The position numbers and the translations under genes are program-made. 64,000 nt of DNA from an uncultured Saprospiraceae bacterium (GTDB lineage: Bacteria; Bacteroidota; Bacteroidia; Chitinophagales; Saprospiraceae): contig CALFBG010000182.1 of the NCBI GenBank assembly GCA_937951685.1, positions 25,779 through 89,778 on the forward strand, read 5' to 3'. The notes under the pieces are model-generated. The model made no database searches and was not told the origin of the DNA. It was given only the letters and a program-made list of their open reading frames with translations. This document shows, piece by piece, positions 23,275 to 38,200 of this stretch. The first letter of the stretch is position 1. Every line of letters begins with the position of its first letter.

Positions 23275-26200
23275 ACGGACGCTGGACATAACGTTACGGC
23301 TTTTGATCGAGATGCTGTAGCCCGAATTCCTTTGTCTTATGCGCAACAACGACTTTGGTTTATTGATCAGTTTGAAGGAAGTCTTCCGTATCATATGCCA
23401 ATGATTCAAAAATTCGATCAAAATTTGAATCACGAAGCTTTGGAATATGCCCTGAGAGAAATTGCCAATCGTCACGAAGTATTACGAACGATTTTCTTAG
23501 ATGACGAGGGTAAAGCTTACCAACAAATTCTTCCGAAAGATCAGTGGAAATTAAACTACGAAGAACGCTTGACGCTAGGGGAGCAAGAGGAGGCTGCCGT
23601 GATGCAAACCCTCGTTCCACTTAAAGTCAATCGAGCGTTCGACTTGTCTAAAGATCATCCGTTTAGAGCAGACTTGATTAAGGTATCGGAAGAAACATAT
23701 TATTTAGTATTAGTCATACATCATATTGCTTTTGATGGTTGGTCCAACGCGATTTTTATCGGAGAATTTACGGAACTGTACCAAGCAAAATTAGAAAATA
23801 GAACTCCTCAGTTGCCAGCCTTGCCAATTCAATACGCAGATTACGCTTTGTGGCAGCGTACTTATTTGGACGGCGATAAGTTGGAGCAAAAATTAGACTA
23901 CTGGGAACAAAAATTAACGGGCGTAGCAGTTTTAGATTTACCAACCGACTTTGCTAGACCTGCCATTCAAAGTACCAGAGGAGCACACCATAATGTAAGC
24001 CTTAACAAAAATGTTAGCGATCAATTATTTGATTTGGCGCAAAAAGAAGGGGTTACGATGTTTATGCTCTTTATGACTACTTTTAAAGTTTTATTACACA
24101 AATATGCCGGAAAAGAAGACATCGCTGTTGGAACGCCGATTGCCAATAGAATGCAACCTGAAATTGAAAACTTAATTGGATTTTTCGTTAATACTTTAAC
24201 CATTCGCAGTGACGTTAGTAATAATCCTAGTTTTAAAGGCTTACTCCAACAAGTGAAGCAAACAGTACTAGAAGCTTATGACAACCAAGAAGTGCCATTC
24301 GAAAAAATAGTGGATCGAGTAACGGAAGAACGAAACATGAGTCACAGTCCATTGTTTCAAGTATTGTTTTCTTTCGAAGCCAGTAACGAAGTAGCTAAAA
24401 AAACTGGGGCAAATGCAAAACAAGAAGAAAGTTCTAACCAGCAGGAAGAAGATAAAATTTATGAATCTTCTATGTTTGATATTAGCTTTATCATTTCAGA
24501 AGGTGCCGACAAATATGACTTAAAGATTGAGTATTGTAGCGACTTGTTTTTGCCAAGTTCGATTGCACAAATGGCAAAGCATTTTGAGCAATTATTATCA
24601 TTAGTCAGCCTCAATGCCGAACTAACTTTAAGGGAGCTCAACGTACTAAGTTCTGCCGAAGAAAATCGAATTGTAAAAGAATTTAATCATACCGATTTTG
24701 ACTTTCCAAAAACAGCTACTGCGGTAAGTTTGTTCGAAGAAAGTGTCGCAAAATTTGGTGCTCGTACCGCTGTTGCTTTGGGCACGGAAAGCTTGACGTA
24801 CAAGGAATTAGACGAACGCTCCAATCAATTAGCACAGTACTTGAAAAAGCAAGGGGTGAAAAAAGAAACCCTCGTTGCGTTATGTATGCATCGCTCCTTA
24901 GATATGATGGTGGGCATTTTGGGTATTCTAAAAGCAGGAGCTGCTTACGTACCGATTGCCGCCGATTATCCACAAGATCGAATTACTTATATCTTGGAAG
25001 ATAGCCAATCTAAATTTGTGCTTACGGATACTGCAACGACACCACTATTCGCAGCATACAAAGGGCTAACCGTCGTTTCTTTAACGGAAGACCAAGCAAA
25101 AATAGCCAAAGCGTCAAAGAAAAAATTGTCGATAGCATTGCAGGCTAATAACTTGATGTACGTCATTTATACTTCTGGTTCTACCGGACGACCGAAAGGG
25201 GTAATGATTGAGCACTCAAGTAATATCAACATGGCTTTAGATCAAATCCGAAGTTTTGGTGTTACGGAAGAAGATCATGTTTTACAATTCGCCTCCATTG
25301 CTTTTGATGCGTCGGTGTACGAAATTTTTATGGCATTATATGCTGGCGCAAGTCTAGTATTAGTAGACCAAGAAACAATTAAAGAAGGCGCTAATTTTGT
25401 CAATTACCTCAAAGCACAAGCCGTCTCAGTGGTTACTTTGCCTCCGGTTTATTTAAGTGTTTTGGATACGGCTAGTTTATCTTTTTTACGGGTTATCATT
25501 ACTGCGGGGGAAGCAGCCAACGTAGCACAAGCAACGGAGTGTGCCTTAGCGAGTAATTACTACAATGCTTATGGACCTACAGAATGTGCCGTTTGCGTTT
25601 CTTTCTATAAAGTGTCGCCAGAAGATCGAGATTTAGCACAAATTCCAATCGGTAAACCCCTCTCCAATACGAAGCTTTATATTTTAGATGAGCAGCTGAA
25701 AGCGGTGCCGATTAACGTAGAAGGAGAGATTTGTGTCAGTGGAGAAGGTCTAGCAAGAGGTTATTTGAATCGAGCAGACTTGACGGCGGAGAAGTTCGTC
25801 GATCATCCATATGAGCAAGGTGTTAAATTATATCGAACCGGAGACCGAGGAAAATTTTTAGCAGATGGTAATATCGTCTTTTTGGGACGGAAAGATGATC
25901 AAGTAAAGATTAGAGGTCATCGAATTGAATTGGGAGAAATTGAAACGGTTTTACACCAAATGCCCGAGATCAACCAATGTATCGTAATAGCCAAAAAAGA
26001 TAAAGCGGGTAATAATCGTTTACTTGCGTATTACGTTGGAGCAGAAACGATTGAAGAGACCAAAATTCATGCTTATTTGAGCGCTCGACTACCAGCTTAC
26101 ATGGTACCGCAAATTATTATTGGTTTAACAGCTTTTCCACAAACGACGAACGGTAAAATTGATAAAAAAGCTTTACCAAACCCAGAAGAAGCAAGTGCCG

Positions 26201-29200
26201 AGGTACAAGAATATCTTGCACCCCGTACACCATTAGAAGCGGATGTCGCAGAAATTTGGAAATCATTACTTAATGTAAAACAAGTTAGTGTACTAGATAA
26301 TTTCTTCAAATTAGGAGGCGATTCTATTATTAGTATTCAGGTGGTTAGTCGCATTAAACGACTTGGTTATCAGTTGCAACCACGAGATTTATTTCACCAC
26401 CAAACGGTTGCGGCACTCGCTCAATTCCTTACCGACGATTTAGAAAAAACTACCATACTTGCGGAGCAAGGCGAATTGACGGGAACGGCTGATTTGCTTC
26501 CGGTACAACAATGGTTCTTTGAAAAAGATTACCAAAGTCTTTCTCATTTTAATATGGTGAATCTCTTTGAAATTGACAAAGCAGTTAACCTCACCGAACT
26601 AGACCAAATCCTAAAAGCATTGGTGGCACAGCACGATGCCTTGCGATTCCGCTATACAAAATCTGCTGACAGCGATACTTTCGTTCAAGAATATGGTTCC
26701 GCCGAAGCGAAGGTGGAATTTGTAGATTTGACTAAAACTAAAGCCAAAGATTTTGAAAAAACAATTACAGATACTTGTCAAGCTTATCAAGAAAGTTTAG
26801 ACCTTGAAAAAGGCGAATTGATCAAAGCTGTTTTTATGGCTACGCCTAAAAAAGAAGCTAAGAATCGGTTTTTTATCGTCGTACATCACTTAGTGATTGA
26901 TGCTGTTTCTTGGCATATCTTACTGAGTCAGTTACAAGAAGGAATGGAGGCTGTCCGCGAAGGCAAGGCAATTGATTTTGGAATGAAGTCTACTTCTTTC
27001 CGACAGTGGGGCGAAAAGTTGAAAGCGCACACGACAACGGCACAAGTAGAAGCGCAATTACCGTATTGGCAAAAGGTCGCCAATGCTTATCAAGCGCTAC
27101 CCGTCGATCATCCAGCGCATACCGATAAATCTTTATTGAAGGATGCCGACATCTGTGAGCTTAGTCTTTCAAAAGCACTCACTCAAACCCTGCTCAAAGA
27201 AGCGAATAATGCTTACGGAACAGAAATTAATGATTTGCTGTTAAGTGCTTTAGCCCAAACAATTAGTGACTGGTCGGAAAAAGAAAATGTAGTCATCGGT
27301 TTGGAGGGACACGGTCGAGAGTTTATTGCTGCGGAGATTGATATTACGAATACGCTGGGTTGGTTTACAAATTTATATCCGGTCTCCTTAGCCGTAGCAC
27401 CAACGATGTCTAAGGCAGATTTAATCAAGTCGGTGAAGGAACAACTGAGAACGATTCCGGGTAAAGGGCTTTCGTATAATTTACTCCGTTACTTACACCC
27501 CAAAGAGGCAGTTCGTCAAAGTTTAGGACAAGCCAAATGGGATATTGTTTTTAACTATTTAGGACAAGAAGATAATACCACTAGTGCTGAAAACTGGTTG
27601 ATGGGCGCGACCGAATCACCCGGTATCTTTGTCGCAGAAGATTATCCTTTGAGTCACAACTTTGAGATCAATGGCGCTATTACTGGGGGGCAATTGAACT
27701 TGACTTGGATGTATTCTCAACAATACTACGAAAGAGCAACCGTTACTCAAATTGCGGAAAGTTTTATCGAGAATTTGAGTAGCTTGATTTTACATTGTCA
27801 AGAACAAGAAGGCACTGAAAAAACGGCATCGGACTATGGTATCGCACCAGAGGTAGATTACAAAGAGTTGAATGCTTTCTTAACGGAAGAGGAAAATGGA
27901 CAGCCACGAAAAGCATTAATTGAAGGGCTTTACCGATTGGCACCGATGCAAGAAGGAATGCTTTTTCATCATTTGTACGATCAAGGATTTGGAGGTTACA
28001 CCGAACAATTAACGGTCGATTTTTTAAGTGGACTGGACGTCGATGCGTTCAAAAAAGCTTGGGAGTTTGTAATCGAGAATCATACCATTTTACGTACGCG
28101 ATTTTTTAGTAATCGTTTGAGTATTCCGGTTCAATGTGTGTACAAAAAGGTAGACTTATCTTTTGAACATCACGACTTCACGACCTTTGCCAAAGAAGAA
28201 CGACTGGCAGCAGTAGAAAAGTTTGCGGAAGCAGATTTAGCAAAAGGATTTGATTTTAATCAAGTGCCTTTAATGCGAATCAATATCGTCAAATTAGATG
28301 ATAAAGCCTATAAGATGTTTTGGACCTTTCATCATATTCTTATTGATGGTTGGTCTAATCCGATTTTGATAGAGGAACTCATGACGGCTTACGAATTACT
28401 AAGCGAAGGAAATACTTTTGCCAGCTTAAAAGATTCAATCGCCATCGAAGAAGACCGCTTTGAAGACTTTATCAAATACATTGGTACAAAAGATAAAATA
28501 GTCGAACAAGAGTTTTGGAAAAAGTACTTAGGTGAATTTGAAACGCCTAGCTTATTACCTTTTATCGACGATAATTTAGCTAGAAATAAAGGAGGTGTTA
28601 CCGAAGAATTAGAACACATTTTTACGGAAGAAACTACGGAAGCAATTAAGGCGTATTGTCAAGCTAATTTCATTACGGCGAATACTTTTATTCAAGGAAT
28701 TTGGGGATTCTTATTGTCCAGATATACTGGCAATGAAGATATTCTTTTTGGTGCGACGGTTTCTGGTCGACCTTCGGATTTGGCAAATGCGGAGCGAATG
28801 ATCGGCTTGTTCATCAATACTATGCCTGTTCGCGTTAAATTGAAAAACGACGCAACGATTTCAGAAGTGCTGACGGTTTTACAAAATGAGCATACTGCTG
28901 CCAGAGAGTATCAATATACTGCGCTTAATGATATTCAACGATGGATTGACTTCAGCGGAGAATTTTTTGATTCTTTGATCACCTTTGAAAATTATCCACT
29001 TGGAGATGCCGTTGGACAAGCAGAATCGCTGGAAGTAGGAGACGTAGAAGTCAAAGAGCAAACGAATTACTTGCTATCCATTGCCGTCTCTTTATCGAAT
29101 GTACTTGATTTCAAATTTAGATATAATTCGAATTTACTAGGCGCATCTTTCGCAGCGATGATGAAAGATCATTTTATACTGGCAATAGAACAGACGATTC

Positions 29201-32200
29201 AAGAAAATATAACGAAGTTTAGCGAGATCGAACTCGTTACGCCTGAGGAGCGAGCATTATTATTGAACACCTTTAATGATACTACAATTCCTTATCCACA
29301 GGATAAATCTATCATCGCTTTTTTTGAAGCGCAAGTAGCTGCTACACCTACGAAAACAGCATTGATTTTTAACGGAGAGACGCTAAGTTACGAAGGCTTA
29401 AATCAGCGTGCCAATCAATTAGCAGCTTGCTTGCAAGAAAAGGGAGTACAACCCGCAGATAAAATAGGTATCTTATCTTATCGAGGTTTTGACATGATTG
29501 TCAGTCTTTTAGCGACCTTGAAATGTGGTGCCGTATACGTACCGCTAAATATTGATTACCCTAAGGCTCGCTTAGAATTTATTTTGAGTGATGCTGGCGC
29601 AAAATATCTAATCTACCAAGACGAAAAACTTTTAGCTAAAACGGGTTTAACAGATTATGAATTTATTGACGTAGCAGATAGCGTTACGTACTCAACCGAA
29701 GCAGTAAGGGTACCTGATTCGCTGACTTTAACGTCAAGTGTATACGTAATGTATACTTCTGGTACGACGGGGCAACCGAAAGGAATTTTAGTAAACCAAG
29801 CGAACATTTTAAAGCTTTGTTTTGAAACGGGACCAATTGCGATTTATCCAGAAGATCGTGTTTTGCAATGGTCTAATTTCTCTTTTGATGGTTGTACCTA
29901 TGAGATTTTTGGCGCCTTATTGAACGGCGCAAGTTTGTGCATGATTGCGGAAAAAGAAGCACAAGATCCAGTAAGCTTGGCAAGGGTGATTCGAGCAGAG
30001 CAATTAACCGTCAACTTCATGACGACTGCTTTATTTAATGCTTTTGTTGATCAAGATTTGGATGCGTTAAATGAATTAAGAATTGTATTATTCGGAGGAG
30101 AATTAGTATCTGTTCCTCATGTTAAAACAGCTTTAGCAACCTTAGGCGCTGGAAAAATTATTCACGTTTACGGTCCGACGGAGACAACAACTTATGCCAG
30201 TTATTATCCAGTGGAGCATTGCGACGACGATCGTGTTCCCATCGGTAAACCCTTATCAAATACCCAACTTTATATTTTAGATGCGGAAGGAGACTTAGTG
30301 GGCGTAGGGATGACCGGAGAAATTTATATTGGAGGTGCAGGAGTCTCAATGGGATACTTGAATCGAGAAGAATTGATGGCTGAAAAGTTTGTTGAGGACA
30401 AATTTTCCAAAGAGCCAGGCGCGAAATTATATCGCACGGGTGACCTTGGGTTTTGGTTGCCAGCGGGTAATATAGAATTTATTGGTCGGAAAGATTTACA
30501 AGTAAAAGTAAGAGGATACCGAATTGAATTAGGTGCAATTGAAACCAAATTGCAAGAATTGGATGCAGTTAATAATTGTGTTGTACTTGCGAAAGCAGAT
30601 CCTTCTGGTACGAAGCGCTTGATTGCTTACGTGATTCCCAACGGTACTTTCCAAAAAGAGGCAATCCTAAACTACTTGAAAGAAGAATTACCAGAATATA
30701 TGGTGCCTTCAATTATGGTAGATTTACCAGAATTTCCATTGAATGCCAATGGAAAAGTGGACAAGAGAGCTTTACCCGAACCAGACCTTGGTGCCTTGAT
30801 CAGTGAAGCTTATGTGGCGCCACGAAATGAAATGGAGGAAAAACTGGTAACGATTTGGAAAGAATTGTTACACTTAGACAAAGTAGGTGTTTACGATAAT
30901 TTCTTTGACTTAGGTGGTCATTCTTTATTAGCGACGAGAATGATGTCTGCGATTCGAAAGGAATTGGAGGTAGAAATTTCTGTAAAAGAATTATTTACAA
31001 AACCCAACGTTGCGGCCTTATCTAACTTTATCTTGACCGCTGCGGCAAAATCTTCTCTCGTAAAAATTACCCCACAAAAACGTTCTGACAAAATGCCTTT
31101 GTCTTTTGCCCAAGAACGCTTGTGGTTTATTGACAAATTAGAAGGGAGTTCGCACTATCACATTCCTACTATCAATCGCCTAGAAGCAACACTTGACAAA
31201 GAAATTTTAACCGATGCTTTACAAGAAATTGTCAATCGACACGAGGTATTAAGAACGATTTTTAAAGAAGACCAAGGTAGTGCTTATCAATATATTCTTC
31301 CAGAAAATCAATGGACATTAGCTTACGATGAAAATCCTGCTTATGCAGATTTTGAAGTTTTAAGTGCCGCAATCAACACCGAAGTATCCAAAGCATTTGA
31401 CTTATCGAAAGATCATATGTTGCGTGCTAAATTGTTCAAAGCTTCAGACGCAGAATATGTCTTGGTCATTGTGTTGCACCACATCGCTTCGGATGGATGG
31501 TCAAGCCCAATTTTGTTTGCGGAACTAGCGGAACTTTACGATGCGAAAATCCAAGGTCGTACATCTAATTTAGCTCCTTTAACGATTCAATACGCAGATT
31601 ATGCTTTGTGGCAAAGAGATTATTTACAGGGAGAGGTTTTAGATCAAAAAATAGGATATTGGAAATCAAAATTAGCGGGACTAGAAGCGTTAAACTTACC
31701 AACTGATTTTGTTCGTCCTGCGGTTCAGAGTACAAAAGGAGATCGTGTAGATTTTGAATTGGATAAGAAATTATTCGAGGAATTACAAGTACTCGCCCAA
31801 CGAGAAGGGGTCACGGTCTTTATGCTTTTAATTTCGGTCTTCAAGGTTTTCTTGTATAAATATTCTGGACAAACCGATATTGCCGTTGGTATTCCAATTG
31901 CTAATCGATCACAAGCTGAGATAGAAACTTTGATTGGCTTTTTTGTCAATACACTTACCTTGCGTAGTGATTTGAGTGATAATCCAAGTTTCCAAGATTT
32001 CTTGAATCAAGTAAAAGATACGACCTTGGAAGCTTACAGTTACCAGGATGTACCGTTTGAAAAAGTAGTGAACGAAGTAGCACCGGAAAGAGATTTGAGT
32101 CGTAGCCCACTATTTCAAGTGATGCTTTCTTACGAAAACTATGGTGAAAAAAGTAGTGCACTACCGACCGGCTTGTCTTTACCAAGTATAGAAGAAGATT

Positions 32201-35200
32201 CAAAAGAAACGCCAGTAGAAAACGGCGAAAAAGAAGAGGAAGGATTTGTTTACGAAAGCTCAAAATTCGATTTGAGTTTTAATATTTCTAAACGAGAAGA
32301 TACCCTAGAAGTAAGTATTGAGTATTGTAGCGATTTGTTTTTGAAAGAAACGATCGTTAGAATGAAAGCGCATTTTCAAGCTTTACTAGCAGCGGTAGCT
32401 GCTGCTCCTGCTGCTACAATTGATACGTTCAGTATGTTGAGCGCAGCAGAAGAAACGCAAATCTTGGTAGACTTTAACGATACGGATAAAACTTATCCTT
32501 TAACGGAAACCTTGGTTAGCTTATTCGAAGCACAAGTTGAGCAAACTCCAAAGGCAACGGCAATTGTATTTGAAGCTCAGGAATTAAGCTATGCGGAATT
32601 AAACGAACGCGCCAATCAATTGGCCCATCACTTAATTGATAAAGGCGTTACTAAAGAATCTTTAGTTTGTATTTGCCTTGATCGAAGTCTAGAAATGATG
32701 ATCGGTATCTTGGCGATTATCAAAGCCGGAGGTGCTTACGTTCCTATTGATCCAACTTATCCCGCAGAACGAATTAATTATATTTTAGAAGATACCGCCG
32801 CAAGCTTTGTCATGAGTATGGCTTCGCAAGAAGAATTTCTGAGCCTTGCGAAAGTATCGGAATTGATTTTATTGGATAAAGATTGGAATACGATTGCCAA
32901 AGCACCGAAGCAAAATGTAGGACTAGACTTACAAGCTAATAATTTGGCTTATGTAATCTATACTTCTGGTTCTACTGGAAAACCTAAAGGAGTACTCAAC
33001 CAGCATTCTGGAATCGTTAATCGCTTATTGTGGACACAAGATGAATACCAATTGGTCGCCGGGAAAGATGTTGTGCTACAAAAGACAACCTTCTGTTTCG
33101 ACGTTTCTGTTTGGGAATTATTCTGGCCAATTATTACGGGCGTAAAATTAGTTTTTGCCAGACCAGAAGGACATAAAGATAACGCGTACTTGAAATCGGT
33201 TATCGAAGCGCAAGCCGTTACTACGATGCACTTTGTCCCTTCAATGCTAGAGGTGTTTTTACCAGATATTCAAAAAGGAGATTGTCCTAGTTTGAAGCGG
33301 GTACTTTGTAGTGGAGAAGCACTCAAAGGAAGTCAGGTAGAAAGCTTTATTGAGCGTTTGCCCAACGCACAACTGCATAATTTATATGGTCCAACGGAAG
33401 CGGCTATTGATGTTAGTTATTGGGCAGCACCGACAACGGCGACGGAAGTATCTGTAGTCCCCATCGGTAAGCCAGTGGCGAATACTCAATTATACGTTTT
33501 AAACAACGGAGGACAATTAGCGCCAATTGGCGTGCCCGGAGAATTGTTTATTGAAGGAATTCAAGTAGCAAGAGGGTACCACAATCGACCAAGCCTAACC
33601 GCTGAGCGATTTGTTCAAAATACAATTACCCCAGAACGTTCTGCCGTGCTTTACCGAACCGGAGATTTAGTTCGTTGGTTACCGGACGGTAATATTGCTT
33701 ACTTGGGTAGAATGGATCATCAAGTAAAAATTAGAGGATTCAGAATTGAACTGGGAGAGATCGAAGCGAAGTTACAAGCATGTCCGCTCGTAAATAGCAG
33801 CATCGTAATGGCCAGACCAGATGCTAGTGGCAATCAACAATTAGTGGCTTACGTAATTGCTAATGGAACGTATGATAAACAAGCGATTCAGGACTTCCTG
33901 AAAACGCAATTGCCAGAATATATGGTTCCATCAATGATGATGGAATTAGCTGTTTTTCCTTTGAACTCAAACGGTAAAATTGATCGCAAAGCACTGCCTA
34001 AGTTTGATGCTTCCGAATTAATTACAAACGAATACGTTGCTCCGCGCAATGAATTGGAAGAAACATTCGCGGCTATTTGGAAGAGCTTACTCAACGTAAG
34101 CCAAGTGGGTATTCATGATAATTTCTTTGAATTAGGTGGAGATTCCATTATCAGTATTCAAGTCGTTAGCCGAATTAAATTAGCCGGCTACGCGATGCAA
34201 CCGAGAGATATTTTCCAATATCAGACCATCGCTAGTTTAGCGGCAGTGATTAAAGATCGTGTGAATACGGTTAAAGTCTTGACAGAACAAGGCGTGTTGG
34301 AAGGAACTGCAAAACTGTTGCCGATACAACAATGGTATTTTGAAAAAGACTTTTCTAATCTTTCTCATTTTAACCAAGCGAACCTTTTTAGTCTTGATAG
34401 CAAGGTATCCGTAGCACATCTAGATACGGCGATGAAAGCAATTGTTGCTCAACACGATGCGTTGCGTTTTCGCTATACAAAAGAGGAGCAAACAGGGGAG
34501 TGGACGCAAGAATATGGAAGCTACGCAGGAGGATTGGACGTCGTTGAGTTAAAAGAAACGGAAGCCGAGTCCTTGAGCCAAGAGATTGAAGCCACTTGTC
34601 AATTGTATCATGAGAATCTTTCAATTGAACGAGGAGAATTGATTAGAACGGTGCTCCTTAAAACACCTAATCCAAAAGAAGACAATAGACTACTCATCGT
34701 AATCCACCACTTAGCGATTGATGGTGTTTCTTGGAGAATCATTTTGGATCAATTCCAATTGGCAATGGAAGCATTGGAGAAAGGACAAACCATTGATCTT
34801 GGTCCTAAGTCCAGCTCGTACCGACAATGGGAGGCAGCACTGGAAGAGTATGCACTAACGGATTTTGTGCAAGCACAATTACCAATGTGGCAGGAAGTTG
34901 CAGCCGCTTACAAAACTTTACCTCGTGACTATTCGAAAGCAGAACAACCTGCGAATGAAATGACGAGTACGATGATTGCTTTAGACGAAGCGCTTACCGA
35001 GTCTTTGCTGAAAGATACAAATCAAGCATATCATACCGGAATTAACGATATTCTCTTAGGTGCTTTTGCGAAGACCGTTAGTAAATGGTCTGGTCAAGAA
35101 AAAATTGTTATTGGTTTAGAAGGACATGGTCGAGAGTATGTCTCCGACGAAATGGATATCACGAATACGGTTGGATGGTTTACCACACTTTATCCAATTT

Positions 35201-38200
35201 GTTTAGAAATTAAAGCTTCTAATCGTACCTCGGACTTAATTAAGTCGGTCAAAGAACAGCTGAGAGTGGTGCCTAAAAACGGGATTGGTTTTGGGGTATT
35301 AAAACACTTACATCCTAAAAAGGCAACGAGAGATAGCTTAAGTAGTGCAAAATGGGATATCGTCTTTAATTACTTAGGACAGTTAGATAATGTGGTCGAA
35401 GAAGAAAATTGGTTGAAGCCGGCAGGAGAATCTTCAGGAGAGAGCTTTACCCCGGATTATCCTTTCAATAAATTGGAGATTACTAGTGCCATTTCTGATT
35501 CAAAACTTGTTGTCAATTTATTTTACAATAAACAAGACTTCAAAGAAGATACAATTGAAACTTTATTACAGTCTTTTATAGAGGATTTGACGCGCTTAAT
35601 TGAGCATTGCAAGGCGAAAAAGACACCAGAGAAAACGCCTTTTGATTATGGTTTGTCACCTGAAGTTTCGTACGATGAATTGAATCAATTCCTGACTCGA
35701 TTAGCCGAACGTTCTCCTTTTAGTAATAACTTTGATTCTATTTACAGACTGAGTCCCTTGCAAGAAGGAATGTTGTTCCACCATTTATTCGATAAAGAAT
35801 CAACAGCTTATAATGAGCAATTTATTGTTGATTTTCCCAATGAGATTGATGCAGAACTTTTTGAAAAATGCTGGCAGTTTGTTGTAGAAAAACATAGTAT
35901 TCTAAGAACTGGAATTTTCTACGATGAACTAAGCATTCCCGTGCAATGTGTCATGAAAAAAGTGGAAGTCCCATTTGTATTACATGACTTTAGCAACTTG
36001 TCTGATGAAAAGCAAGCGGAAGCATTGGAAGACTTTCTAGCAAAAGACTTAACGGAAGGACTAGCTTTTAATCAAGCGCCAATCATGCGTGTATCGCTTT
36101 TTAAATTAGCGGATCAAGCGTATAAATTAGTTTGGACTTGCCACCATATTATTTTAGATGGTTGGTCAATGCCAATTATTTTTAAAGAAATTCTTTACAC
36201 TTACGGACAGTTAGTAAAAGGAAAAGAAGTCGCTTTAGGAAAAGAAGATCGTTACGAAGATTTCATTAGGTTCATTGGAGATAAAGATCCTTTCGCCGAA
36301 GAATTTTTCTGGAGAAATTACCTAAAAGGCATTGAAACGCCAACGCTGCTGCCATTTATTGGTAATAACTTAGAACGAAATAAAGGGGTAGGCGTGGATG
36401 AAAATATTCTTCTCACGTTTGACGAAAGTAAAGTGAAGATTATCAAACAATTCGTCAAGGATAATCGAATTACGGTCAATACTTTGATCGAGTCGGTCTG
36501 GGCATTTCTGTTGTCGCAATATACCGATAGCAAAGATGTTGTCTTTGGAATTACCGTTTCCGGTCGACCAACGGACCTAGAAGACGCAGAGGAAAAAGTT
36601 GGTTTATTTATCAATACGATTCCATTGCGCTTGCGTTTCAACGAAGAACAAGGGTTTACAGATTTCCTAAGTTATATCCAACAGAATCAATTGTCTGTAA
36701 TGGATCACCAACACACTGGATTAGGCGATATTCAAAACTGGTCGCAAACTCAAGGAGATTTATTTGATAGTATTTTGGTAGTAGAAAATTACCCAGAAGG
36801 TGATATTGCTGGAGAAGAAGAAGAAGGTCTCGCCGCTGGTGATTTGAAATTAGAAGAACAATCAAACTATCTGCTCACCATTAATGTAGCCGTTTCTAAC
36901 GTACTTAATATTGGTTTTGGATATAATAGCTCCTTGTTGAGAGACGAATTTGCGCAGATGATCAAGGCGCACTTTACGACGGTACTTTTACAAGTGATTA
37001 ACAGTGTAGATCAGATTGGTACTTTTAAAATGAAAGATTTGTCTGCGCTATCTAATGTCGAGCGTGATGTAATCTTAGGAGTACAAGCAAATAAGGATGG
37101 AGAATGGTTTAATCGCCCCGAAAAAGATTTAGGAAATGACCGACCAATTAATGTTCGTTTCGAACAAATTGCAGCGGCACATCCCACGGCAGTTGCCGCG
37201 ATTCACGGAACAGAGCGTTGGGATTATCAAACTTTAAACGACCTGTCAAATCAAATCGGCGCGGCGCTACAAGCAATGGGCGTAGAACCGGGAGAATTTG
37301 TTGGCGTCTACCTCGATCGAAGCCCAACTTTGATCGCTTGTTTATTGGGAATCATTAAAAGTGGTGCAGCTTACGTACCACTCGATACCCAAAATCCAAC
37401 GGAGCGGATCGAAAAAATGATTACGAGTAGTCAACTGCAAACGGTAATTAGTACAACGGCTTTAATGAACCAGCTCAGTACGACTAATAACGGTAAATTA
37501 TTACTAGTAGATGAAGTTGATGCAGATACCAGAGCCACTTTTACCGAAAAAGGGATACACACCATTCAAGATATTCAAGATATTCAACGTAATAGTACGG
37601 AGAACTTAGTCAATCAAAACGACTTAAGAACTTGGGCATATATGTTGTATACTTCGGGATCAACCGGAGAACCGAAAGGAGCGATTACCCGCCACGACGG
37701 TGCCTTAAACCACTTGTTGGCAGAGTATGATGAGCTAGAATTGAAAGATGGATTCCGATTTTTGCAGAGTGCGGGAATTGGTTCGGATATTTCGTTATGG
37801 CAAATGCTTGCACCACTCTTAAAAGCTGGAGCAGTTGTAATCATTGATAAATATGATTTGCTTAATTATACGCACGTCGTAGAGTTATTAAGCACGGAAA
37901 AAATTGATATTGTCGAATTCGTTCCTTCTTATATTTGGGGAATGGTCGATCACGTAAAAGAGCTGGAAAATCCTCCTGCATTTCCTGATCTTCATTGGAT
38001 TATGATGGTCGGAGAAGCGGTTCCGGTACCCTTAGTAAATGAATGGAAAACTTACTTCCCACACGTTCGCGTACTGAATGGTTATGGTCCTTGTGAAGCT
38101 TCAGATGATATTACACAATATGAAGTAGTCGGATTATTAGATCCTCAGTTGCAACGCGTACCGATCGGTCGTCCTTTGACGAATATGCACATGGTTGTAT

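Noticed and set aside
11390..30775. Assembly duplication as the cause of the near-identical M4 and M9 A domains
   Set aside because: Synonymous codons differ throughout, so these are two real, separately evolved copies.
6386..32263. Open frames of 60-107 codons on the - strand within the NRPS genes (for example 6386-6697 and 31955-32263)
   Set aside because: They recur at equivalent positions of repeated modules and have no recognisable domains; they are antisense shadows of the conserved NRPS coding sequence.
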